Part shown: one piece after another, positions 10,900-21,792 of the stretch | Layout: each line of letters opens with the position of its first letter | How positions within the stretch are numbered: position 1 is the first letter of the stretch | Source of the DNA: Fomitopsis serialis | Lineage: Eukaryota > Basidiomycota > Agaricomycetes > Polyporales > Fomitopsidaceae | Assembly: GCF_022376445.1 (NCBI RefSeq) | Contig: NW_025955330.1 | Coordinates: 1-38,400 of the forward strand | Direction of reading: 5' to 3' | DNA length: 38,400 bases | Position numbers and translations under genes: made by a program | Notes under the pieces: model-generated | What the model saw: only the letters and a program-made list of their open reading frames with translations | Told to the model about the DNA's origin: nothing | The model's database searches: none

Positions 10900-11588
10900 C
10901 GCGCAAAGTCAACCAAGGAAACCGAGCAGAGGCGTCTGCGAGGCGTCCTGTCCATCGCTGTAAGTATCTCGGGTTTATATCGCTTGCCGAAAATGATGAT
11001 GGGAAGACTTCTCAGTTGCTTCTCAGTGGGAACTGTCGAGGACACGCATGTGGTCAGGCCCGAGATAGCAACAGTGGGAGCGGATTGAACAGAATACGCC
11101 GTTATACGGCGCGCCGTCGCCAAAGAAAGTATTCGGTGGGCCTTCGTGCTGCATGGCCACGATAGCAAGTTGTATGGCGAGAGCGTATATATACGGGAGC
11201 TGAGCGCGCAAAAAAACCAGCGTGGATGGTCTACTGACTCGCGCTGACGAGACATCGTATTAGCATGGCGATCTGGCCCACAGCACAGCATAGCTTCCAT
11301 GCCTCGCATCAGTCGATCTCGTTGGTATGGCTATCCCGAGCTGTGCCATTAATGCAGCATTGACGCTAGCGTACACTCCCCAGGATCTGGTATCTACAAT
11401 AAATACGGCGCCACTGTGTCTCGGGTCTGTGCAGAGCCAGGAAGATCGACGTCCGTGCAGCCCTGGCTAGTCGTGAGGAGAGGAAGGAGTGAAACTCAAG
11501 GGTCCGGAGCGCTCTCAGGGCTGCACAGCATGGGCGCGAGTAACAACGTTAATAAGAGGGGGAGGATTCCAAGGCGCGCGACACACCT
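10900..11588. other. Intergenic, upstream of the PNGase A gene
   Basis: No gene supported. A symmetrical GTATATATAC lies near 11187 and could serve the minus-strand gene starting at 10899. Several ORFs cross the region without family signal. Confidence 0.4.
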
Positions 11589-12604
11589 TCAAACTTCTTG
11601 GTTCAGTATATCCTCCTCAGTGAGACGATTCCCTCCGGAGCCATGTGACGCAGGCTCCGCCTCGCTCCTCGAAGGCCCATACAACCCCCCCTCAGGATCC
11701 TCCGGGAACGAGGTTGTCGACGAGTCGCGCGAAACGGTGTCCCCGTCTACATTGGCACGGCGGCTCTTCCTCTTCGACTTCTTCTTGCGAGCCGGTGCCT
11801 CACCCTCGTTGATGCTGTAGGCGTCCTCCGTCCGTGCCCACCTATCCTTCTTGTCCTTCTTACTCCTCTTGCTCTTCTTGCTCCCGCCCACAGGCGCGGC
11901 GTCCTCGAAGTTGGCAGGGTAGCGCCATCGGGTAGAACCCGTGTCGCCCTGGCCAGACGCCCCGTAGAACTGCTCTTCGTTGCGACTCCAGAACTCTCCG
12001 CTGCCGTTGGTGCGTTGCCGGGCATCGCCGTTCTCCGACGCGAGATCCACGCTCGAGCTGCCCTCCTGGCCCTCTTCGTAAGGCTGGTCCCTCAGGGTGG
12101 ACGACGGGAGGCGGTCGTTGTAGCGGGAGGCCCATTGCGATCGCCGCTCCTTGCGCTTGATCTCGGATGTGTCCACCAGCCCCCACTTCGCTACCCACTT
12201 TGGCGTCCGGCGTCGATTCTTGTTATTGCGGACGTTCTGGAGCGAATGTAAAGCATGCGCACCGAGACAACACCAAGCAGCATAGTTACCTGAATGTAGA
12301 AATTGTGTACATGCCCTGCGATAGCCTTCAGCACCAGCAACGGAATGGCGACTCTCGGACTCACCTGGAATGTATCCACAGATCGTGAGTATCACGTTGA
12401 TGAAGAAGTCCGTGCCGATTCCGAATCTCGCTGCAACCGCTGCAAGACGTACAAGCCGTTAGGTTGGAGGCGTGGCAGTGGTCAGCCATGGCACGTACCC
12501 AGAGGCGGGACGAGTGTCCCGAGGATGAACAGAAGCACTTGGAAGCCATGACGTTTCCGCGGCGTAAGGTCGACCTTCGTAAAGGTCTGTGGTCTGGATG
12601 CCAT
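11589..12604 (-). CDS. Pmp3/Sna-family small membrane protein with long basic tail
   Basis: Pmp3/UPF0057 family (Sna3/Sna4-like), found at the plasma membrane or in endosomal and vacuolar membranes. Four exons, 12604-12499, 12439-12365, 12315-12290 and 12236-11589, give 284 aa. Two transmembrane hairpin segments are clear: FQVLLFILGTLVPPLAVAAR and then IGTDFFINVILTICGYIPGH, followed by the family's VHNFYI. This core covers residues about 20-75. The remaining 200 residues are cytosolic-type, hydrophilic, rich in S/E/G, with two lysine/arginine clusters (KKSKRSKKDKKDR and RKKKSKRKSRR). Yeast Sna3 is about half as long, so the tail is an extension; I see no PPxY ubiquitin-ligase motif in it. An in-frame upstream ATG (12724) has no support. 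Function beyond membrane localisation is not deducible. Confidence 0.85.
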
Positions 12605-13132
12605 CGCGGACGATGGGAGGGGATAGGAGGCAGGCAGACCCTGGACGTGGCGGAGATGATTCCCCAAGTCGACTTGGGTTGCGGCCCTATTTGTTGTGGG
12701 CGCTTTGTCTGTGGCGCACCGCACCGTTCAATCCACGACTTGTCAGAGGCCCATCACCTGCGCTGCTAGCTATAGGTAGCTACGCCTTATTCTCGACAGT
12801 TCGTTGCATGTACTTTATCTAGCTCTTGGGTCACAGACGGCTTGCAACGCTCTCGATATATGCAATGTCAGATTTGTCTCAATAGCGGCAACGCAGCGCG
12901 GCCAGGACATCCGAAGTGCCATTTCGCGCAGTTACTGTGCTTCTCCTATCCGGTGCTGATTATGCCGAACAAGTACGGCCAACATCTGTCGTCGCGGCTT
13001 GCTGTATGTCGCACGTAAGCTTTCACGCAATAGTATGTGTTGATGGATACGTACATTGGACTTTAGTACATATGTTCTTCAGTGACTACATACGACTGGT
13101 ATATACACGAGAGCCGCTCCTGCCTAATGCCC
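12605..13132. other. Intergenic
   Basis: Lies between the start of the Pmp3/Sna-like gene and the stop of FBP1, both on the minus strand. I see no coding signal; it should hold the promoter of the former and the 3' UTR of the latter. Confidence 0.5.
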
Positions 13133-14466
13133 TTACGCCTCGCCGTTTGCTTGCTGGTAAAACTTAATCAGGTCCTGTACATCCTCTTTGCTGCCAAGGA
13201 ATACAGAGCAACGCTGATGGATGCCCGTCGGCACGACATCAAGGATGCGCTTCGTGCCCGTGGTAGCGAGGCCTCCCGCCTATGCATGTGATTAGCTATC
13301 TTGGGCACTTCGTAGCATGGGTGACACCTACCTGTTCGGTCAAGAAGGCCATGGGGAACGCCTCGTACAGGATACGAAGCTTGCCGCTCTTGGACTTCTT
13401 GTCGTCGGGTAGCCGAAATACCACCGTACAGCAGCGTCCGGTGGACGTCGGCCACCATGGAGCCGATATACCGCGCGCTGTATGGCGACTTGCCCGAGGC
13501 GGGAACTTGATGCTATGGAGATACTTGTTGACGGGCTCGTGGAAGTACATAGCGTTGCCTTCATTGAAGGAGTAGATCTTGCCCCGAGGCGGGATCTTGA
13601 TCTAGATCACGGTGTTAGACGAGATCAGCCGTGTCATTTCCGTTTGCAACTTACGTCTGGATGGGTCAGAATGAACTCGCCCAACGATGGGTCGAGTGTG
13701 TAGCCGTTAACACCGTTACCAGTGGTGAGTACCATGTTCGCTGACGACCCGTACCTGTAAATCTAGTCAGGTATGCACGATGAGCTGTGATTGCAGGGCC
13801 TACATGGTGTAACCCGCAGCGACCATCTCGCTTCCGGGCGCAAGACATCCGCAATGGTGCCCGTCGAACCTGGCTTCTGCACAGACGCTCGATCAATCAT
13901 TACCATGGACGCCCGAGAGCACTTACAATACGGTAGATACCGAAGATGGTGCCATGTTTACACCGGCATCGATGTTACTGCTGCCATCCAGCGGATCAAA
14001 CACGACGCAATAGCTTCCCCTGTACTTGTCCTCGATGATGACGGCTTCTTCGAGTTCCTCTGAGACAAGCACCGCCGTCTTTCCGGACGCTCGGAGGGAG
14101 TTGATCATGATGTCATTAGACAGGACGTCGAGCTTCTTCTGCTCCTCGCCTTGGACGTTGGTCTCCCCAGCGAGACCGACACTACAAAAGATCAGACGAG
14201 AAAAACATAGGAGAATGATAGGGACTCACAGGTTGATCAGGCGTGCTTTCCGGACGTTCGTAGCGATGAACTTCGACGTCGTCTGGATCGCCGTGAGGAG
14301 AAGGGTGAGATCGCCGGTCGCGACCACACCAAGACTGAACTGTTGGCTCAGGACATGGCTGTAAAGACATTATCAACCGCTGTGATCCCACAGAGCTGGA
14401 GACGAATATGGTCACGTACCGCGTTAGTGTGATGATGTCGGTGCTCGGTGGCTCTTCTCCAGACAT
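13133..14466 (-). CDS. FBP1: Fructose-1,6-bisphosphatase, with five 1-nt frameshifts as given
   Basis: Hydrolyses fructose-1,6-bisphosphate in gluconeogenesis; cytosolic. Seven exons: 14466-14420, 14358-14230, 14181-13927, 13876-13804, 13754-13655, 13601-13332, 13279-13133. Hallmarks are [30 protein letters not shown], the metal-binding [64 protein letters not shown], and the C-terminal [14 protein letters not shown]. To keep frame one base must be added near 13952, 13834, 13494, 13417 and 13408, each in a G, C or T run of the coding strand. This would give about 341 aa, the normal length. Every conserved residue I can check is present, so I read the shifts as sequence error in a live gene. 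A TATA box lies about 60 bases upstream. Confidence 0.93.
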
Positions 14467-14525
14467 GACGGTTCAGACGATGGGGCAGAAGATGGACGTG
14501 AGAGATCGGAAGAGGTGGTTGTCCG

Positions 14526-14533
14526 CTATATAG
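14526..14533 (-). promoter_or_regulatory. TATA box of FBP1
   Basis: CTATATAG on the minus strand lies about 60 bases upstream of the FBP1 start codon, a normal distance for a fungal TATA element with a short leader. Gluconeogenic genes are typically sharply regulated, which fits a TATA promoter. Confidence 0.45.
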
Positions 14534-14889
14534 ACGAGTGAAAACACGGGATTTGAGCAGGCAAGGGTCGGACGGAACTAATCGGACGATGAGCGCAGGC
14601 TCCAGAGCACGGTGAGGACGCCATTACCCTTTAGGGTCACACATCGCTCCTATCATCGCCGGCCCGGCAAAACCGGGCGCCCGCTATCCCGCCTCTCTCA
14701 ACCTTTCGACCACAACCTCAGCACAACCTGAACTACCAAGCAACCACATCCTCAGCATATGTGTCGTCTGTCTGTTCTTCCCGCCAATAATATGTGCACC
14801 TGCAGCACTTCATTGACCTTCAATGCGCACGCTTCGGTCGCCCGTCGGCTTGCCTGGGAGCTCTCAGTAATTCGCTGCATCCGTTTCAC
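14534..14889. other. Intergenic, upstream of FBP1
   Basis: No gene found. It includes CCGGCCCGGCAAAACCGGGC near 14660, a small GC-rich hairpin, and should contain the rest of the FBP1 control region. Confidence 0.35.
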
Positions 14890-15870
14890 TCCCGGGACAA
14901 TCCCCGCATGTCAGCTTGCGCGGCTGTAGTGGCACTGTTTCGGAACAATTTGGAGACCACTCTCTGCTGTGTAATGGCTTTCTTATGCTCACGTTCGATG
15001 GAAGACAGTGCGGTCAGCCTCGTGACGTTCTTAGTGAGAGTAGGTGCGTGCGCCATATGCAAGGTACCCATCTCTGATGTCGCTGAACACTGCGGTATCA
15101 TAGTGCCCATGGAGAACTACATGTCAAGGTTCCATACTCCCACACGCGCACTACAAGTGTGAGGTAGGCAGAAACTACGAAGAGCCATGCCACGACAGGC
15201 ATCCGCGACGTGCGACAAATCCACACGCACGTTCCTTCTCAATCCCGATATTTCCGTAGAGCATTCCAGTCCTGCCTAGACGGCGTGATGAGTGGATGCA
15301 GAGTCCCAAGCAACGACAACTGGTCATGCAAGCGTTCAGCCCGAAGCGATCCCCGAGGTGCACCCGGTGCAGGGCCACATCCACGCAAAGTCTGCTGCGA
15401 GCCTGCGGAACAGCAGACTAGGCACTGAATCATCGATCTCCTTGCCAAGTGGGTACAGCTGTGCCCAGCAATGTACGCGATGTTGTACTCATGTCGGCCA
15501 GCCTTTCGGTCACGACAATGCTGAGCCATAACTTATACAGCACAGGGCAGATACTGCGCATCGAGGATGGTAAATCTGTCTAGGCTGAGGTGAGTGTAAG
15601 GATCTGGAATGCCGCTCGTTGACGTCCAGGTGTCCGGCCGGCATATAGTCCGGACTAATGATCGCCGCTTCTGTCTGCGCACGCCGATCATCAGTGGCCT
15701 GGTTAGCTCGGGATTAACTTCCGCGTACCTCTCGAGGAAGCCAGTCCAAACACGATCGGTCGGGATCCTTGGAACCTGCTGATTGCAGTCGTCGTTCCAA
15801 ACGCCGAAGAGGACGACTAGTCACGTAGTGCCACCATATGTCGAACTTGAATGCAATATGAACATACCCT
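14890..15870 (-). pseudogene. Decayed spliced ORF, copy 1 of the duplicated unit
   Basis: This stretch matches 18640-19230 in patches in the same order: ACAATCCCCGCATGTCAGC near 14898 with ACGATCCCCGCGCTCAGC near 18643, CAGATACTGCGCATCGAGG near 15547 with CAGATACTACACATCGAGG near 18978, and GTGCCACCATATGTC near 15827 with ATGCCACCATGTC near 19201. On the minus strand it has protein-like but broken pieces: VLFGVWNDDCNQQVPRIPTD, MSTTSRTL, and LGKEIDDSVPSLLFRRLAAD. The second copy has MRTTSCGM followed, after an intron-like gap, by SVVPQQTEHAVYI. No continuous frame survives in either copy. I do not recognise the family. It was duplicated together with the RTA1 gene that follows. Confidence 0.5.
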
Positions 15871-16387
15871 CTGTCATTTGGTGCGCGAAGAACGGGAATA
15901 CGAACACTTACTGATGGATAACAATGTTATGTATCCACAGATCTTTCATGGCACTATTCGAGATCCACCGTCGACACCGCCACTCGAGATTATTGATCAG
16001 AGACGACGGCACCCACAATATTACTCCGTTTGGTTTGCGTTCGGTATTAATCACGCTTCTCTCAAAGCTGCCCCTTGTTAAGTCATATTTTCTCAGGGAA
16101 TCTCTAATCAAGACATAAGTTACGTTGCCGGCCGTGGCGGTGCTGTCGTACGCACGATTGTCCGCTCTCGCCGCTGTCCATACAAGGTGCATCAGGATCC
16201 TCGCGGTGTGACTGCGCCGAGGGAATGTTCCTGGGTGATACCACTGACTATGTCATGTTAGCTTACGCTCGTGCCCCGGACTGCGGCACGATGGTTGGGC
16301 TGCCAGGTCTTAAGCGATACGCCTCAGAACTGACCATCCACACCTTTGTTCCCACCTTCACCGTTCTCCCATTCTTTTCTCCGACCC

Positions 16388-17825
16388 ATGCCTCCACAAG
16401 GTGGGCTGCGCAAGTTTTTGTCTTGCTCAGAATATTTGAACATCTTCGTTTCTGGCGCAGTGAATATCGAGAAGGCGCGGATATCGCCCTATGGATACAC
16501 ACCGACTGCATGGGTGGGCATCCTTATGGTTGTCCTTTTTGTACTGACGACAAGTAGGTCAGCTTCTAGACTAAAGAGAGGACAACATTTGACCCATTCC
16601 TGTCCAATAGTCATTCATCTCCTTCAATCTGTACGGTATCGCATGTGGTTCTTGCTCTGGACGGCAGTCGTTGCAGGCATACTAGAATCTATAGGATGGG
16701 CAGGGAGGCTATGGTCGTCATATGACATACTCGCATCCACGCCCTTCTCTATGCAGTAAGTGTCGGATGCGAGCATCGAATTTTCACACTCACAAGCCGA
16801 CTCGTAGGATCATTTGCACGATCGTTGGGCCAACTCCGCTCATCGCTGCCAACTTCATCATCCTCGGGCACGTTATCCGCCGCCTTGGGCAACAATACAG
16901 CCGGCTCAGTGCCCGTTTGTGTACGTATGCAGTCCAACGCTTCTCCCGCGTGACAGTTGGCTGATGCGAACCCATAGATACTATCATCTTCGTCAGCTGC
17001 GTATGTACATGCTGCTGAGCTCGGAGCTCGGGCCTCGGGCCTCGGGACTCATATCTGTTGCGACAGGACGTTATCGCGCTCATTGTTCAAGCCTTAGGCG
17101 GTGCTGCCGCTGCTGCTGCTGTGGACAATGGGAAGAATCCGAAGGCCGGCAGCGACATCATGCTGGCTGGTATCATCTTCCAGACTGGTGCGCCTTCTAC
17201 GTTAGAGAGGTCATCCAGGGCGTACTGAACGTGTTTCAGCTGCTATCACATTATATGTTCTTCTCGCCACTGAGTTCTTTTTGCGCTACTTCTATGACAA
17301 GCCACTGCGCGGCCGCGAGAACGTCGAGACCGGATATGCTTTGGAGAGCAAACTCCAGCAGATGATCGCAGCATTGGTTTTCAGCAGCTTGTGCTTTACA
17401 TTCGGTATGCCACATTTGTCCTTGTACGATACTTTCATTGACTGAGCATTCCCAGGACATGGTATCGATGCATCGTACGTTTTGCGCCCCACTCTACGTA
17501 CTGTTGCTCATGGCTGACTTTCTCGAAAGGAACTGGGAGATGGGTGGGAAGGAAGGATCATACACACGCAACGTTACTTCGGTAAGTTCTGTTTACCATT
17601 CATCCCATTCGTGTGCTCACCTCGGCCTCCAGTGATTATGGACGCCCTCATGATTGTATTTGCTTTGTGGACGCTCAATCTATTTCACCCCGGCCGTCTC
17701 CTGGGATACGGCGCCGACTGGAGTGCTGACAAGAACGTCGCGATGCGAGCGACACAGACCCAGGATTCCGAAGCGGCGAGGGGGTGCCCTTGCCGGGGAA
17801 CATGCTTCCCAAGGAGCAGTACTAG
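16388..17825 (+). CDS. RTA1-domain membrane protein, copy A
   Basis: RTA1/RTM1/RSB1-like fungal family: seven-helix plasma-membrane proteins linked to lipid translocation and stress or drug tolerance. Ten exons starting with a 13-nt exon (16388-16400: MPPQ), then 16461-16553, 16611-16755, 16808-16920, 16978-17000, 17067-17187, 17240-17404, 17456-17474, 17530-17581 and 17633-17825. Family landmarks: YGYTPTAWVGI, the helix WFLLWTAVVAGILESIGWAG, PLIAANFIILGHVIRRLG, DVIALIVQALGG, YFYDKPLRGRENVETGY, and FHPGRLLGY at the end. Two single-base losses are needed to match copy B: one in a TTT run near 17396, one in the G run at 17780-17784; with them the length equals copy B (312 aa). As written the last frame runs on to 17871. 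Upstream sequence (16240-16390) resembles that of copy B. Confidence 0.85.
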
Positions 17826-17935
17826 CGCAATGATCGCCTTAGAGCCGCCTCATTGTGCTGGCATGGACTAGGACCTTAGTGGTATTGTATATTTTGGAGT
17901 TGTTCTTTATATGGACTATAAATACGTCTTTCCTT

Positions 17936-18260
17936 TGACATCGTGTCACCGACGCCTGTACATAGGCACCATTCGCGTCCTCTAGTCGAATCATCGCCCG
18001 CAGCTCGAACGACGTACTGCGCTATCAAGGTCGGATGCCAGTGACTGCGCTGATTTACTAGCTCTCATGCGTAGGGCCTTGGTGGAAATTACTCCTATTC
18101 GAATGCTCTGAGCCAGTGAGACTGAGCATCGGCGAGGATTCGACAAAGACGGTATCGCAACCAGAAGATCTACACAAGACAGCGTCTGAGCAGGCCGAGG
18201 AAAGCGAAGTGCCGTCACCGGGCAATCGAGATTAGGAACATCGACCTCGACAGTGCGCAG
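17936..18260. repeat. Duplicated 3' flank of the RTA1 unit, copy 1
   Basis: Matches 21287-21530 with interruptions: TTTGACATCGTGTCACCGAC against TTTGACATCGGGTCACCGAC, ACTGCGCTGATTT against GCTGCGCTGATTT, and AAGACAGCGTCTGAGCA against AAGACAGCGCCTGAGCA, followed by GAAGTGCCGTC in both. It lies the same distance downstream of the RTA1 stop in both units, so the duplication extends beyond the gene. No intact ORF. Confidence 0.6.
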
Positions 18261-18639
18261 TCCTCGGCTATTCCGAGTCTCTAGAATGAGCATCCTGACT
18301 CGGTACAAGACATGAATCGGTCCCTCTACTAGAGCTTCGTTCTGGCAGTCAAGAAAGAGACGAGCATGCCGAGTGCGTCCCGCTGTACGGCCGGCCGACC
18401 CGGTCCGCTCATACAGTACCAACTTTTCGGGCGCTCCGCCCTTGTTCCGCCCTCCCATTGCACGGTGGCACCACCGTTCTCGTCCATACTACACAACGGT
18501 CGCCTGTCTATCCTTCTCGCCAGCGACAGTGGGATCTAAACGGCATTTCGCCGACACAAAATATGTGCGGTATCTTCAATACCGGCTTACCAGTAGTCGG
18601 GAGCCTCTCCACTCTGTTCAGCTGATTCTCGTTGATTCC

Positions 18640-19230
18640 AAGGACGATCCCCGCGCTCAGCTTACGTGGCTGTGACGGTCCTGTTTCGAAGTGAATTCCG
18701 TTTATTGGCTAACAGAGACAGAACACTTTGGACAGCCTTACAACACTTATCCAGGTTCTCTGGTTCTCTGCACGTAGAGTAGGCGGCAACTTCTGCGCAG
18801 CCCGAGGCGATGCCTGAGTGCAAGGCGAATATACACTGCATGCTCAGTCTGCTGCGGGACGACGGACTGTAACGTAGGACCATCGACCATACCAACCAAG
18901 TACGTGTAGTTGTGCTTACCATCCCACATGAGGTTGTCCTCATTGCACCCAGCCTATGCAGCACGACAGCACGGTAGACAGATACTACACATCGAGGGTG
19001 CTAGTGCTGTCAGGCACAAACCTCCAAGGCCAAAGTCAGCGCTAGGACTTCTAACGCCGCTAGCTGATGGTCAGGCGTATAGAGGTCTACGAACTTCCGA
19101 GGATGTACAAGCTCGAATGCTCTCCTCTGGTTGTCCCAAACATGCTGATCGAGGCCGACCTTCGTCATTCCCGTGCCGGAGCGAACGACCTAAGCATGTA
19201 ATGCCACCATGTCTGACTCGATGCAGTAAT
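18640..19230 (-). pseudogene. Decayed spliced ORF, copy 2 of the duplicated unit
   Basis: Partner of 14890-15870, shorter by about 300 bases between matching landmarks, so it has suffered deletions. The best minus-strand pieces are MRTTSCGM and SVVPQQTEHAVYIRLALRH, separated by an intron-like stretch with GTAAGC...ACAG ends. It sits upstream of RTA1 copy B just as copy 1 sits upstream of copy A. Function unknown. Confidence 0.45.
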
Positions 19231-19726
19231 TTCGTCATGCACACAGTCCGCGCAGAGCAGATAAACCGGAGACGTTTATCCAAATACTCGCTGATAATAT
19301 TCGTTTATTCTGTGAGTAATCAATAATCCCTCCAATAGTCCAGACTCTGCGGGGCGACCTAGCGTTGACATTCCGATCGGTGACGCCCATAATACTACCA
19401 TGTATGGACTCTCCTTCGTCGTTCTATCCTTACTCACCTACTCTGCGCAGCTAGTACGCCTAACGCGTTACGTTCCCACCGTGCTGGTTACGGCAGTGCT
19501 GCCGCACTCACACCTGTCTTCCCTCTGTCACGCCACAGTACGGGGCGCATCTGGCTGTGTGACTGTGCATTTGAGACTTCACTACGAGCGATGCCACTGA
19601 GCATGTCGTGTTAGCGTACGCTTGCGCCTCAAGCTGCGGCACAGGCGGTTGGACCGCTAGGTATTAAGGAATGACTCGGACCATCCACACATCTGCCATT
19701 CGCCCCTTCCTCTACTTTTTTCACCG

Positions 19727-21161
19727 ATGCAGGATCCGCAAGGTGGGTGATTCTTCGTCCTGCTATGAGCTGCTCAACATACTCACCTCTGGCGCAGTCG
19801 ACATCGAGACGGCGCAGGTCACGCCTTATGGATACACACCTACTGCATGGGTGGGTATCCTCATGCTTGTCCTTTTCACTCTGACGACCAGTAAGTCGAC
19901 TCCTCCTATAGAAGAACACGCCACTTGACCTGTTCCTCGTCGCTAGTAATACATTTTATCCAAGCCTTACGATACCGCATGTGGTTTTTGCTCTGGACCG
20001 TCGTCGTGGCAGGCATACTAGAGTGTGTCGGCTGGGCGGGGCGGCTGTGGTCGGCGTATAACGTACTCGCGTCGAAGGCCTACACTATGCAGTAGGTATT
20101 CTACGTCACCATCAGTTGCCTTTTCACTTACAAGCCATCCTATAGGATCATTTGCACGATTATCGGACCCACTCCGCTCATCGCCGCCAACTTCGTGATC
20201 CTCGGGCACATCATCCGCCGCCTTGGGCAGCAATACAGCCGGCTCAGTGCACGATGGTGTACGTGCGCAGTCTGTCATCTCTCTTGCGCGACAGACGGCT
20301 AATATAACCCGATAGATACGATCATTTTCGTGAGCTGCGTACGTACACGTTGCTAAATCCGAACTCTGTGTTTCGAGGCTCATACATCTTTTGGCAGGAC
20401 GTCATCGCACTCGTCGTGCAAGCGCTTGGCGGTGCCTCCGCTGCCTCCGCTGTGAACAACAATCATAGTCCGAGCGGCGGCAGCGACATCATGCTGGCCG
20501 GTATCATCTTCCAGACTGGTGCGCTTTCTACACCTAGATGAGCATCCAGGGCCGTACTGAATGCGCTGCAGCTGCCATCACATTGTATATCCTTTGCGCC
20601 GTCGAGTTCTTCTTGCGCTACTTCTATGACAAGCCACTGGGCGGCCGCGAGAATGTCAAGACCGGATATCTGTTCGAGGGGAAACTCCGGCAGATGGTCA
20701 TAGCATTGATTTTCAGCAGCCTGTTCTTCTACGTTCGGTATGTTGTATCTGGCGATGTTGCAATTGCTTTCGCTAACTACAAGGTTCGCAGAACATGGTA
20801 TCGATGCATTGTATGCTTCCCGCTGATATATATCATTGTTGATGGCTAACCTTCACGCCAGGAACTGGGCGATGGGTGGCAAGGAAGGATCATCCGCACG
20901 GAACGTTACTTCGGTAGGTCTTTCTGGCTAGTTGTTGTCACGGTATTTGTGTGCTGATCACGACCTCTAGTCATCATGGACGCGCTCATGATCGTCCTCG
21001 CTATGTGGACGCTCAACATATTCCACCCCGGCCGTCTCCTTGGTTACGGCGCCGACTGGAGTGCGGACAAGAAGATCGCGCGAGTTATGCAGCCACAGGA
21101 TTCCGAAGCGACGATCGGGATGGCCTGGCCGGAGAACAGAGCTGCTAAGGAGCAGTGCTAG
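19727..21161 (+). CDS. RTA1-domain membrane protein, copy B (intact)
   Basis: Same family as the gene at 16388 and intact as written. Exons: 19727-19742, 19798-19890, 19947-20091, 20146-20258, 20316-20338, 20398-20518, 20572-20737, 20792-20810, 20862-20913, 20971-21161, coding for 312 aa. The start was chosen because the 16-nt first exon (MQDPQ) splices in phase to VDIETAQVTPYGYTPTAW, exactly as in copies A and C. Hydrophobic helices follow at WFLLWTVVVAGILECVGWAG, PLIAANFVILGHIIRRLG, DVIALVVQALGG, ITLYILCAVEFFLRY and MDALMIVLAMWTLNIFHPG. Loops carry the family's YDKPLGGRENVKTGY and WYRCIELGDGWQGRIIRTERYF. All introns are 51-59 nt with GT-AG ends. Substrate unknown; lipid-related export is the family precedent. 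Confidence 0.9.
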
Positions 21162-21286
21162 CACGATACTGGTGATGTAGAGCCGCCCCAGTGTGCTGGC
21201 ATGGACACGGACTCAGTGGTACCGTATACATTCTGTATTTTGTTGATTTTGCTGGACTTTATCTGATATGAACATATCTCTCCTTT

Positions 21287-21530
21287 GACATCGGGTCACC
21301 GACGCCTTGGGCGTGCGTGTCCCCAGGCTAATTCTAGCCCACAGCCCGCGCTGTCAAGGACATGTCTTCAGATGGCTGCGCTGATTTCCCAGGTCTGGCA
21401 GCGGTGGAGATGAGTCTTCACGCAAGCCTCGGCACGAGAAGACAGCGCCTGAGCAAGCCGGGGAAGTGCCGTCGCCGAGCGATCGCGATCAGGAACACCG
21501 ACCTCGATCGGGGGCGTCCGTGCCTTGCGG
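21287..21530. repeat. Duplicated 3' flank of the RTA1 unit, copy 2
   Basis: Partner of 17936-18260. It is shorter, lacking the middle part of copy 1 but keeping the GTCACCGACGCC, GCGCTGATTT and AAGACAGCGCCTGAGCAAGC landmarks in order. It ends about 260 bases before the third RTA1 gene. Confidence 0.6.
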
Positions 21531-21792
21531 GGTCCTGCCAGCCAATAGGAGGGACGGTGCGGGCTCCTCGGGCTGGGTAAACCCCCTGACACCGGGGACG
21601 CTCGCCCACTTTGTGCGTGCTTTGGGTAATTGGACTTACGCCTCCACATGGTGCCGGCCAGCGGCCGCAAAGCTGGGGCCGGCATTGTCGACGCAAGGCA
21701 GAGCGGTGTTGCGGTGACATGCATCCGCCTCTTCCTCTCCTGCACTGATCAGCGACCTTCCCTGCCGCTTCCTTCCCTTCCTTTGTGCAACG

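Noticed and set aside
14890..19230. Terminal repeats of a transposon as the cause of the 14.9-21.5 kb repeats
   Set aside because: The repeats are collinear and gene-containing, with no inverted or long terminal repeats; tandem duplication explains them better.
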